Shown here in pieces: positions 56,893 to 63,276 of a stretch of 64,000 nt of DNA. The stretch lies in the NCBI GenBank assembly GCA_963713445.1, contig CAVQMB010000042.1, positions 35,279 to 99,278 on the forward strand, in the 5' to 3' direction. Source of the DNA: CAVQMB01 sp963713445 (GTDB taxonomy: Bacteria > Pseudomonadota > Gammaproteobacteria > Competibacterales > Competibacteraceae). Every line of letters starts with the position of its first letter. Positions within the stretch are counted from its first letter, which is position 1. The position numbers and the translations under genes were made by a program. The notes under the pieces were generated by a model that saw only the letters and a list, made by a program, of their open reading frames with translations, ran no database searches and had not been told where the DNA came from.

Positions 56893-57531
56893 ATGCAGCG
56901 ATACCATTGTACTGATGTGCCCCAGCGCTCCGCGGTGCCCGGCGTCCGGTTGCTGGCCGCGGCCCTGGTGTTCGCGCTGCCGGTAGCGGCCAGCGCCGGT
57001 GGCGGCCGCTTCACCAAACTCGATGCCGCGGGCCATGCGCTGGCGGAGACGGCGGTGCACTGGGCCTGCGTGCGCGACACGGCCACCCACCGGGTGTGGG
57101 AGGTCAAGGCCGTGAAAGGCCTGCGCGGCAAGGACTGGACCTACACCTGGTACGACGGCACCACTGGCACGGCGGGGAATACCCGCTCCTGTCATCACAC
57201 CCTGCGCGGCAGGCGCTGCAACACCCGCAACTACGCCGCGGCCGTCAACCTTGCCCGGTTGTGCGGTTACAGCGACTGGCGGCTGCCGACCCGGCGCGAA
57301 CTGTTCTCCATCTTCGGCCACGGCAAACCCACCGGCCCGGCCCTCAACATGACCTATCTGCCGAAGATGGACACCACGTATTTCCCCAACACGGTCAACG
57401 GGTTCTACTGGAGTTCCGACACCGCCCCGTATGGCCCGGCCGGCGCCTGGAGCGTGTTCTTCATCGGCGACGCCTATCCCGGCAACACCTCCAATGACTT
57501 CTACGTCCGGCTGGTGCGCGGCGGGGGCTGA
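56893..57531 (+). CDS. Secreted DUF1566 lectin-fold protein, diverged DGR paralogue
   Basis: 212 residues. Signal peptide (LLAAALVFALPVAASA-GG) then a DUF1566/FGE-like C-type lectin fold: WEVKAVKGLRGKDWTYTWYD, LCGYSDWRLPTRRELFSI, TTYFPNTVNGFYWSSDT and the C-terminal YVRLVRGGG. Its last ~33 codons line up with the DGR template, but the copy is one codon shorter and differs also at non-adenine sites. It seems to be a former target or a paralogue no longer rewritten. First gene of the DGR cluster, 102 bases after soxB. Confidence 0.88.
   Translation: MQRYHCTDVPQRSAVPGVRLLAAALVFALPVAASAGGGRFTKLDAAGHALAETAVHWACVRDTATHRVWEVKAVKGLRGKDWTYTWYDGTTGTAGNTRSCHHTLRGRRCNTRNYAAAVNLARLCGYSDWRLPTRRELFSIFGHGKPTGPALNMTYLPKMDTTYFPNTVNGFYWSSDTAPYGPAGAWSVFFIGDAYPGNTSNDFYVRLVRGGG
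57427..57525 (+). repeat. Degenerate variable-repeat-like segment (VR1 relic)
   Basis: 99 bases aligning with the 102-base TR. It shares GCCTGG near the start and GTCCGGCTGGTGCGCGGCGG at the end, but lacks one codon. It also has changes at TR bases other than A (GTC to GTG, CTT to CTG, GCC to CCC), unlike the other two copies. This argues against recent retrohoming here. Confidence 0.7.
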
Positions 57532-57576
57532 GGCAGGCAGCGGCAGCGGGTACTGCGTGTTTCGACAACATACCGT

Positions 57577-57606
57577 TTGACAAATTATTGTTGTAAGAAA
57601 TATTGT
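57577..57606 (+). promoter_or_regulatory. Sigma-70-like promoter upstream of the second DUF1566 gene
   Basis: A perfect TTGACA at 57577-57582, an 18-base spacer and TATTGT at 57601-57606, inside an AT-rich island (57570-57625). Transcription from here would give a leader of ~240 bases before the ATG at 57856. It includes a hairpin (GGCGACGGT...ACCGTGTCGCC, 57628-57652). This 325-base gap between DUF1566 genes holds no other gene. Confidence 0.65.
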
Positions 57607-57855
57607 AATTAGCAGAGAAAATAAAGAGGCGACGGTTTCTCACCGTGTCGCCAGAGTCAGGGAGGGGGTCGTGACCGTACCCGCCTTAAATTCTTGCCAT
57701 CACCCTTCAGGGTTCCACCCGGGCCGTGGGCGCCCCGCTGGGTTTTGGCAGCGCCTGCCGCCGCCGGCTTGCCGCCACGCCACACCGTCAGCACCGCCGG
57801 GGGCGATCTTGCCTTCGCCGTTCATGCCACTGCCCAAACCCCGGAGTACACACCC

Positions 57856-58659
57856 ATGCCGCGTCCGCTGACCGCCGTCCTCGTCCTGTCCGCCGCGCTG
57901 GCCCTGCCGGCCGTTTACGCCCAGCAGATGCCGCTCAACGACACCGGCCAGAGCCTCTGCTACGACGACACTGACACGAATAGCCCGCTGTCGATGAAGC
58001 CCTGCAGCGCCGCCAACACCGGCGACAGCGCCGACTACCCGCGCCAGGACGGGCGGTTCGGCCGCGACGCCCGGGCCGCCGCCGGCCAGCTCAGCAAGAC
58101 CGGTGGCGGCGACGCCGGGTTCGATTTCACCAAGCTCTGCAACAGCGGCGAAGCGGCCGGCACCGGCAGTTGCCCGGCGGATCCGAGCCTGGGCACCAGT
58201 GCCACCGACTGGGCCTGCACCCGCGACAACGTCACGCGCCGGGTCTGGGAGGTCAAGACCGCCGACGGCGGGCTGCGTGACAAGGACTGGACCTACACCT
58301 GGTACGACGGCTCCAGCGGCGGCCCAGGCAATACGAGCACCTGCAGCAACTCGCTTGGCGGTGACAACTGCAATACCCAAAACTACGTGACCGCCGTCAA
58401 CGATGCGCAACTCTGCGGCTTCAGCGACTGGCGCCTGCCCACCCGGCGCGAGCTGCTATCGATCGTCGACTATGGCAAAAGCGGTCCGGCGACCGACACC
58501 GACTATTTCCCCAATACTGAAGGCGGATATTACTGGAGTGCGGACAGCTCTGCGCCGGCCCCGGCCAGTGCCTGGCTCGTCTACTCCGACGATGGCGGCG
58601 CCGGTGCCGACGACAAGACCTACGCCTTCAGCGTCCGGCTTGTGCGCGGCGGACAGTGA
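57856..58659 (+). CDS. DGR target protein: secreted DUF1566 lectin-fold protein
   Basis: 267 residues. Signal peptide (LTAVLVLSAALALPAVYA-QQ), an N-terminal ~130-residue region with Cys pairs (SLCYDDTD; KPCSAA; KLCNSG; GSCPAD), then the DUF1566 fold (WEVKTADGGLRDKDWTYTWY; LCGFSDWRLPTRRELLSIVD; TDYFPNTEGGYYWS). It ends in the variable repeat (58552-58653) and GGQ-stop, the classical C-terminal position. All 12 Asn codons of the TR are changed here. The ATG at 57856 is chosen for the signal peptide. avd starts 30 bases downstream. Confidence 0.92.
   Translation: MPRPLTAVLVLSAALALPAVYAQQMPLNDTGQSLCYDDTDTNSPLSMKPCSAANTGDSADYPRQDGRFGRDARAAAGQLSKTGGGDAGFDFTKLCNSGEAAGTGSCPADPSLGTSATDWACTRDNVTRRVWEVKTADGGLRDKDWTYTWYDGSSGGPGNTSTCSNSLGGDNCNTQNYVTAVNDAQLCGFSDWRLPTRRELLSIVDYGKSGPATDTDYFPNTEGGYYWSADSSAPAPASAWLVYSDDGGAGADDKTYAFSVRLVRGGQ
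58552..58653 (+). repeat. Variable repeat VR2
   Basis: 102 bases matching the TR at 84. Of 18 differences, 17 fall on adenines of the TR, with A changed to G, T or C; the exception is TTC to TCC. All 12 AAY codons of the TR are altered. The final 21 bases (from GTCCGGCTT) are identical to the TR. The next base is C (GGACAG) where the TR has G (GGAGAG), a possible IMH/IMH* distinction. Confidence 0.95.
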
Positions 58660-58689
58660 CTGGACCCTTTTTGAGCGCGCGCTGACACC

Positions 58690-59058
58690 ATGGCACGTTA
58701 CCGGCACCTGCCGCTGTGGAAGACGGCCATGGCTCTCGCCGTGGTGTTGGAACACGCGGTACGCCGCTTTCCCCGCTACCACAAGTACACCCTCGGTAGC
58801 GAGCTGCGCCAGGCCGCCCAGCGCGTGTGCCGGTTGATCACGCGCGCCAGTTCCGCCCGCGGCGGCGTGCGGCTGGCGGTGCTGGACGAGCTGGTCGGGG
58901 CGGTGGAGGAACTCAAGACGCTGTTGACCCTGGCCCGCGAGGTCAGGGCGTTCGCCAGTTTCAACGATTTCGCCAGGGCGGCCGAGCTCGCGGTCAGCCT
59001 CGGCCGACAGAGCGGGGGGTGGCGGCGTCGGGTACGGCCCGAAGCCCCCGCCCGATGA
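58690..59058 (+). CDS. avd: Avd, DGR accessory variability determinant
   Basis: 122 residues, basic, all-helical, matching the Avd/four-helix-bundle (S23-like) family. Marks are LPLWKTAMALAVVLEHAVRRF, PRYHKYTLGSELRQAA, LVGAVEELKTLLTLAREV and the C-terminal LGRQSGGWRRR, a family hallmark. Avd forms a pentameric ring that binds the RT and the template RNA and is required for mutagenic cDNA synthesis. It lies between VR2 and the TR, the usual order. Confidence 0.92.
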   Translation: MARYRHLPLWKTAMALAVVLEHAVRRFPRYHKYTLGSELRQAAQRVCRLITRASSARGGVRLAVLDELVGAVEELKTLLTLAREVRAFASFNDFARAAELAVSLGRQSGGWRRRVRPEAPAR

Positions 59059-59164
59059 GGAGGGGGCGCGTGCCGATGTCCACTGTGCGCCCCGGTCGCC
59101 CGCGCCATGAGAGGGCGGGCATGACGCTGCGCGTCGTCCTACCGCGAGGCTGGGCGACACGCCG

Positions 59165-59184
59165 CCGGCGGAGCCGTCCGCCGG
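59165..59184 (+). other. Hairpin in the avd-TR spacer
   Basis: Perfect 8-base stem CCGGCGGA/TCCGCCGG with loop GCCG, 63 bases before the TR. The 189-base spacer 59059-59247 contains no supported gene. It should be part of the DGR template RNA, whose flanks are known to matter for RT/Avd binding. Confidence 0.55.
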
Positions 59185-59247
59185 CATGAAGAACCGGGGC
59201 GATGATCCGGTCCGGCCGGAGGGTGCGGCGCCCGGCGCCACACCCCA

Positions 59248-59349
59248 GCGCCGGACCCGGCCAATGCCTGGAACGTCAACTTCAACAATGGCAACGCCAA
59301 TGCCAACAACAAGACCAACGCCAACAACGTCCGGCTTGTGCGCGGCGGA
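59248..59349 (+). repeat. DGR template repeat (TR)
   Basis: 102 bases, non-coding, between avd and the RT gene. Read in the frame of the targets it has 12 AAC/AAT codons (for example AATGCCTGGAACGTCAAC), i.e. adenine at the two positions that give the widest amino acid choice. It ends in the adenine-poor GTCCGGCTTGTGCGCGGCGG, shared exactly with VR2 and VR3. The two copies differ from it nearly only at its adenines. The flanking identity starts at GCGCCGGACCCGGCC. The transcript should run from upstream of here into the RT gene, whose ATG is 40 bases on. Confidence 0.96.
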
Positions 59350-59389
59350 GAGTGGAGCGGCGGGAACCGGGCTGGCCGGCCCGGTCCGG

Positions 59390-60940
59390 ATGTTCGATCT
59401 GCAGGCTCTGTCGCAGGCCTACCAGGCCTGCCGGCGGGGCAAGCGCCAGTCCCGCGATACCCAGCGCTACGAGGCCCGGCTGCTCGACCAGCTGGTCTCG
59501 GCGCGCGACGCCCTGGCCAGCTTCGGCTGGCGCCCCTCCCGCGCCTTTTCGTTCGTGGTCGAAGCCCCCAAGCGGCGTCAGATCCACGCCGCACCATTCG
59601 CCGACCGGGTGGTCCATCAACTGCTGGTGAGCCGCCTGGAACGGCTTTACGAGCCGGTGTTCATCCACGACTGCTACGCCAACCGCCGCGGCAAGGGCAC
59701 GCACGCGGCGGTGGACCGGCTGCAGGCGTTCATGCGCCGCGCCAGCCACGGTGGCCGCCGCCCGGCTTTCGCGCTGCAACTGGACATCGCCAACTGCTTC
59801 AACAGCATCCACCGGCCCACGCTGTTCCGGTTGCTGCAGCGACGGTTGCTGCGCGCCGTGCGCCGCCAGCGGCTGGCACGTGGCGAGGCGCGTGCCCTGC
59901 AGGCGCACTGCCGGGCGCTGTTGACCGCCGACCCCACCGCCGGCGTGCGCCGGGTCGGGCCGCCGGCACGGTTCGCGCGGGTGCCGCCACACAAGCGTCT
60001 GGGGGCGCTGGGGCCGGTGACCGGGCTGCCGATCGGCAACCTGACCAGCCAGTTTTTCGCCAATGTCTACCTCAATGAACTCGATCAGTACGTCAAGCAC
60101 ACGCTCAAGGCGCGCTGGTATGTGCGCTACGTCGACGACATGGTGTTGCTGCACCACGACCCGGCGGTGCTGCGCCGCTGGCGCGCCGCCATCGAGCGGT
60201 TCCTGGCCGGGCGGTTGCGGCTGCGGCTCAAGCAGCCGGCCGAACCGCGAACACTGGCCGCCGGTCTGGATTTTCTCGGCTACATCGTGCGCCCGTTCTA
60301 CCGGCTGCTGCGGCGCCGCGTGGTGCACCGGTTCTACGCCGTGCTGCGGGACTTCCAGCGACACCACGTGCGACCGCATGCCGTGCGCCTGCCGCCGACC
60401 GCGCGCGAGCGGCTGCGGGCGCGGATCGCCAGCTTTCTGGGCCAGTTGCGCCATGCCCGGGGGTATCGCCTGTGGCGTCGCACCCTGGAGCGGTTCCCTT
60501 GGCTGCGGTGGCTGTTTGAGGCGCCCGAGGCGGCGCTGGGACCGGGCGCCGGCAGCGGGCGCCGCGGGCGTTTGCGCCCGGCCTGGGAGCCGGCCCGGGT
60601 CAGCGGCCTGGCCGGCCAGTACCGCAGCTTCCGGCGCCGGTTTCCCGCTGCCTGCGTGCTGCTGCAGGTGGGCAAGCACTGGTGGGTGGCGGCCGGCCAC
60701 GCTGGCCCACTGCAGGGTCTCCGCCCGGCGGCGGACGTCCACCGGCCCGGCCTCGGCCACGGGCTCGAGTTCCCCGGAACCCGGCTCAAGACGCTGCGGC
60801 GACGGCTCCGCCGGGCCGGCTGCGCGCATCTGCTGGTGGCCCAGACCGGCCATCTACGCACCGGCTTCAAGCGCCGTGCCTGGGTGCTGTACTGGCAGCC
60901 CGCGACCGACCGGTCGCATCCGCTTCCCGCTATTTGCTGA
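59390..60940 (+). CDS. DGR reverse transcriptase with C-terminal MutS domain I-like extension
   Basis: 516 residues. RT motifs: PKRRQIHAAPFADRVVHQLL, LDIANCF (131-137), the DGR-specific IGNLTSQ (215-221, in place of QGxxxSP of other RTs), catalytic YVDD (247-250), LKQP and LDFLGYIV. DGR RTs are usually 300-400 residues; here residues ~411-507 add a domain. Its QYRSFRRRFPAACVLLQVGKHWW, GLEFPGTRLKTLRRRLRRAGC and RRAWVLYWQPAT (first two cited by their ends) follow the pattern of MutS domain I. ATG at 59390 (MFDLQALSQAYQACRRGKR) is chosen; the frame is open from 59186 only because it passes through the TR. Confidence 0.93.
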   Translation: MFDLQALSQAYQACRRGKRQSRDTQRYEARLLDQLVSARDALASFGWRPSRAFSFVVEAPKRRQIHAAPFADRVVHQLLVSRLERLYEPVFIHDCYANRRGKGTHAAVDRLQAFMRRASHGGRRPAFALQLDIANCFNSIHRPTLFRLLQRRLLRAVRRQRLARGEARALQAHCRALLTADPTAGVRRVGPPARFARVPPHKRLGALGPVTGLPIGNLTSQFFANVYLNELDQYVKHTLKARWYVRYVDDMVLLHHDPAVLRRWRAAIERFLAGRLRLRLKQPAEPRTLAAGLDFLGYIVRPFYRLLRRRVVHRFYAVLRDFQRHHVRPHAVRLPPTARERLRARIASFLGQLRHARGYRLWRRTLERFPWLRWLFEAPEAALGPGAGSGRRGRLRPAWEPARVSGLAGQYRSFRRRFPAACVLLQVGKHWWVAAGHAGPLQGLRPAADVHRPGLGHGLEFPGTRLKTLRRRLRRAGCAHLLVAQTGHLRTGFKRRAWVLYWQPATDRSHPLPAIC

Positions 60941-60957
60941 TTCCGCAGAGGTCCGAT

Positions 60958-61794
60958 ATGAACCGCAAGCTTTCCCGTTGTGCCCTGTTCCTCCCGGCGC
61001 TGCTGGCGCTGCTGGCGCTGCTGGCGCTGCTGGCGCTGCTGGCCAGCGCGCCGGTGCTGGCGGCGAGCTGCCCGAGCCAGACCGACTACACCGACAACAA
61101 TGATGGCACGGTCACCGATAACGGGACCGGATTGATGTGGGACCAGTGTAGCTGGGGCCAGACCGGGAGTGACTGCAACACCGGCACGGCCCAGACTTTC
61201 ACGTGGCAGAACGCGCTAAAGGCCGCCGTGACCGCCAACGACCAAGATTACAAAGGCCATGACGACTGGCGCCTGCCCAGTGTCAAGGAGCTGGAATCGC
61301 TGGTCGATCCGGCCTGTGATGACCCGGCGATCAACAGGTCCATTTTCCCTAATACGGAGTCTAACTATTATTGGAGCTCGACCAGTTATGCGCCGGACCC
61401 GGCCGATGCCTGGGGCGTCAGCTTCGTCAGTGGCTACGCCTTTGACAACTTCAAGACCAGCGCCGCCTACGTCCGGCTTGTGCGCGGCGGACAGTTGTTC
61501 GACGCTTTGACGTTTGTCGACGGCGCCTGCGGCAGCGCCAACGGTGGGCTGTTCACCACCGCACCTAACCAGAATCTGTGCACCGCCGGTACCGCCGGGT
61601 CGGTGACCGCCACGGCGGACAGCTACACCTGGAGCTGCCAGGGCGCCAACGGCGGCAGCAGCGCGAGCTGCAGCGCCCGCCGTCAGCGTTCCGCCGAGCC
61701 GATTCCCGCGATCCCGTCGTTGTCGGCCTGGGGCCTGGTGCTGCTGGTCGGGCTGCTGGGCCTGCTGGGCGGCCGCGCGCGGCGGCAATCTTGA
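60958..61794 (+). CDS. DGR target: DUF1566 lectin-fold protein with internal VR and IPTL-CTERM tail
   Basis: 278 residues. A signal peptide with a repeated LLA core is followed by a DUF1566 fold (DYTDNNDGTVTDNGTGLMWD; HDDWRLPSVKELESLVDPAC; IFPNTESNYYWSS). The variable repeat encodes residues ~145-178. Unlike classical targets the protein goes on for ~100 residues: a Cys-containing domain (DGACGSANGG; YTWSCQGANGGSSASCSA) and an IPTL-CTERM-type tail (IPSLSAWG, hydrophobic helix, RARRQS). IPTL-CTERM proteins are thought to be sorted by exosortase H to the cell surface. It follows the RT by 17 bases and probably shares its message. Confidence 0.92.
   Translation: MNRKLSRCALFLPALLALLALLALLALLASAPVLAASCPSQTDYTDNNDGTVTDNGTGLMWDQCSWGQTGSDCNTGTAQTFTWQNALKAAVTANDQDYKGHDDWRLPSVKELESLVDPACDDPAINRSIFPNTESNYYWSSTSYAPDPADAWGVSFVSGYAFDNFKTSAAYVRLVRGGQLFDALTFVDGACGSANGGLFTTAPNQNLCTAGTAGSVTATADSYTWSCQGANGGSSASCSARRQRSAEPIPAIPSLSAWGLVLLVGLLGLLGGRARRQS
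60997..61041 (+). repeat. Five perfect 9-base tandem repeats in a signal peptide
   Basis: GCGCTGCTG five times in a row, encoding Ala-Leu-Leu units in the hydrophobic core of the target's signal peptide. The unit is a multiple of three, so slippage would alter core length without breaking the frame. Confidence 0.9.
61390..61491 (+). repeat. Variable repeat VR3
   Basis: 102 bases matching the TR at 85. Of 17 differences, 16 are at TR adenines (A to G, T or C); the exception is GCC to GAC. Eleven of 12 AAY codons are altered, while AAG ACC in the middle is kept, as in VR2. Upstream identity covers GCGCCGGACCCGGCC in full. As in VR2 the base after GGCGGA is C where the TR has G. VR2 and VR3 differ from each other at most of the same sites, so both were rewritten separately. 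Confidence 0.95.
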
Positions 61795-61796
61795 GC

Positions 61797-62172
61797 TGCT
61801 CGCTATTGAGCGCCGCGGCGCCGCTTTGTGCGGGATCGCGCCCGTCCAGGCCGCTGTCGGTGACCAGCGCCGGGGCCTTCTCCAGAAACGCTTGGAACGC
61901 GATCGGGGATCTGCTGGCGCGCGCGGGGTCCAGTCGACTTTCCCCCAGATGGCGCCGTCGCGGACCTCGAAAGTATCGACCCAACCCGCGGCCGGGGCCG
62001 GTTCACCGCGCGGCGCGGCCAGCTCCGTGGCGTGCTCCCAGTCCACCGGGAACGGCTTCGAGGCCGACGCGGTGGCGGCGATCACCGCCTCGGGATTGGA
62101 GAGCTGCCACTGGCGCCCGTCGCGGCCCTCGATCGAGGGACCCGCGGGCAACAGCTCGATCCAGTCCGGCAC
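61797..62172 (-). pseudogene. Remnant of Mu-like phage gpI (protease/scaffold) gene
   Basis: From a GTG at 62172 the minus frame reads PDWIELLPAGPSIEGRDGRQ and then PFPVDWEHATE and WGKVDWTPRA, the N-terminus of Mu-type phage I protein (head maturation protease/scaffold). After ~61925 the frame shifts; another frame continues with LEKAPALVTDSGLDG and ALNSEQLKIAAA before meeting the end of the DGR target gene. The gene is therefore truncated as well as frameshifted. With the gpG-like remnant at 63277-63735 it marks a decayed Mu-like prophage in which G precedes I, the Mu order. Confidence 0.7.
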
Positions 62173-62209
62173 CTGGGTGGCGGTGCGGTGCCCTATAGAT
62201 AACGACTGT

Positions 62210-62329
62210 GTGCGCGTCGCGCCGTGTGCTCGGTCGCAGAGGCGGCTGCTATATTATCGAGTGGAGGGAGATCGGCTGCTCGTCGAGGTTCTGGAAGTGA
62301 ACCCAAACGATTATCGGAGCAAAGGCTGA
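62210..62329 (+). pseudogene. Short toxin-like fragment upstream of an XRE antitoxin
   Basis: A 39-residue frame, possibly from GTG at 62210, ending RLLYYRVEGDRLLVEVLEVN-PNDYRSKG. Its stop overlaps the XRE gene (ATGA), as is usual for toxin-antitoxin pairs with the toxin first. It resembles the C-terminal strands of small RelE/HigB-like toxins but is too short to be complete; the rest may have been lost when the cassette met the phage remnant. The family is not certain. Confidence 0.4.
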
Positions 62330-62589
62330 TGAGCGAATATAGAAGGGCGAAGCGGCGAATAGAGGTAACGCCGGGAGAGTCGGTTAAGATTCTTCGGGAA
62401 CTTCAGGAGCTTAGCCAAAACGAATTATCTGAGCTGACCGGCATTCCCCAATCGACGATTTCCGCAATTGAGCGGGATCGTATCAACTTGGGGGTAGAGC
62501 GGGCAAAAGTCATTGCACGTGCTCTGCGGTGCCACCCTGCCGTCCTTGTGTTTCCTGGCTGGGACGTAGACAGTGAGTCAGCGGCATAA
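62329..62589 (+). CDS. XRE-family HTH protein, probable antitoxin
   Basis: 86 residues with one helix-turn-helix of the Cro/CI type: LRELQELSQNELSELTGIPQ and STISAIERDRINLGVERAKV, then a short C-terminal tail (GWDVDSESAA). Such proteins serve as antitoxins and autorepressors in higBA/relBE-type modules. It is the payload of the first integron-type cassette: its stop overlaps the left core of attC1 (62584). It is less GC-rich than its neighbours, a sign of transfer. Confidence 0.85.
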   Translation: MSEYRRAKRRIEVTPGESVKILRELQELSQNELSELTGIPQSTISAIERDRINLGVERAKVIARALRCHPAVLVFPGWDVDSESAA

Positions 62590-62685
62590 CATGGCGTTGA
62601 AGCCGACCCACCTTGTCGTCACGATTTTTGCAAACAGCGCAAAAATCGCGCCGCCTGCGGCGGGCGGCTTAACGCGGTGTTATGT
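62584..62685 (+). mobile_element. attC recombination site 1 (integron cassette)
   Basis: Left half GCATAAC-ATG-GCGTTGAAGCC and right half GGCTTAACGC-GGT-GTTATGT are inverted copies. The left has one extra base (GTTGAAGCC against GTTAAGCC), the extrahelical base that directs integrase strand choice. A central stem (CGATTTTTGC/GCAAAAATCG, 62622-62647) completes the fold. Cleavage would be at G|TTATGT (62679). This is a textbook attC layout; no integron integrase gene is in the window. Confidence 0.88.
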
Positions 62686-62717
62686 GCCCGCTGGAGCGGA
62701 TGGGTTAGATTAGAACC

Positions 62718-62933
62718 ATGAAATCGAGTAGCTACACAGCAGTCGTGAAACAGGAAGGCGATTGGTGGTTCGGGTGGATCGAGGAGGTTCCTGGCGTCAA
62801 TTGCCAGGAGGGAACCCGAGAGAAATTGCTAGAATCGTTGAAGATGACTCTTCAGGAAGCCTTGGAGTTGAACCGTACGGACGCAATTGATGCTGCGGGC
62901 GGAGACTTTGAGGAACTAGAAATCGCGGTATGA
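62718..62933 (+). CDS. hicB: HicB-type antitoxin
   Basis: 71 residues with the HicB partial RNase H-like domain: YTAVVKQEGDWWFGWIEEVP, GVNCQEGTREKLLESLKMTL and a closing acidic GGDFEELEIAV. No C-terminal DNA-binding domain is present, so it is a short form. It lies first in the pair, with its stop overlapping the hicA ATG (GTATGA). It starts 32 bases after attC1, i.e. at the head of the second cassette. Confidence 0.9.
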   Translation: MKSSSYTAVVKQEGDWWFGWIEEVPGVNCQEGTREKLLESLKMTLQEALELNRTDAIDAAGGDFEELEIAV

Positions 62934-63118
62934 AACGCCGCGACCTGATTCGACATCTCGAATCGTATGGTTGCGAACTGCTTCGAGAGGGAGGACGACA
63001 CTCGTGGTGGCACAATCCTGCCCAGAACAGAAGATCGGCGGTGCCCAGACATCGCGAGATCAACGACCATCTCGCCCAGAAGATCTGCCGCGACCTCGGC
63101 GTCAAGGATCCAAAGTAG
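62930..63118 (+). CDS. hicA: HicA-type toxin (mRNA interferase)
   Basis: 62 residues with the dsRBD-like HicA fold: RRDLIRHLESYGCELLREGG and the catalytic-His segment RHSWWHNP, followed by AVPRHREINDHLAQKICRDL. HicA cleaves mRNA when HicB is lost. Here the antitoxin gene precedes the toxin gene, the less usual hicBA order. Its stop lies just before the left core of attC2. Confidence 0.92.
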   Translation: MKRRDLIRHLESYGCELLREGGRHSWWHNPAQNRRSAVPRHREINDHLAQKICRDLGVKDPK

Positions 63119-63119
63119 C

Positions 63120-63220
63120 ACATAACCAGGGCAATGCGAGTCCGACGCTTGACCGCTCGCTCGCCTTCGCTGCCGCTCCAGTTGGTCGCCATCAAGCGCG
63201 GCTCATCGCTATCGTTAGCT
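63120..63220 (+). mobile_element. attC recombination site 2 (integron cassette)
   Basis: Left core ACATAAC (63120-63126) with GCAATGCGAGTCCGAC, and right GCGCGGCTCATCGC with core GTTAGCT (63214-63220). The halves are imperfect inverted copies (GCAATGCGAGTCC against the complement GCGATGAGCC), again with unpaired extra bases in the left half. Less well matched than attC1 but in the right place, directly after hicA. Confidence 0.7.
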
Positions 63221-63276
63221 GGCTTCCCAGTCCGACTGCCTATGATCCATTCATGCTCTCGCATTCTCTAACGAGG

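Noticed and set aside
57427..57525. VR1 as a third active DGR target site
   Set aside because: It is one codon shorter than the TR and differs at non-adenine positions, unlike VR2 and VR3.
59186..59389. N-terminal extension of the reverse transcriptase
   Set aside because: The open frame runs through the non-coding template repeat; RT homology begins just after the ATG at 59390.
61216..61790. Long minus-strand ORF opposite the IPTL-CTERM target
   Set aside because: It is a high-GC shadow continuing from the gpI remnant; only the part above ~61900 resembles phage gpI.
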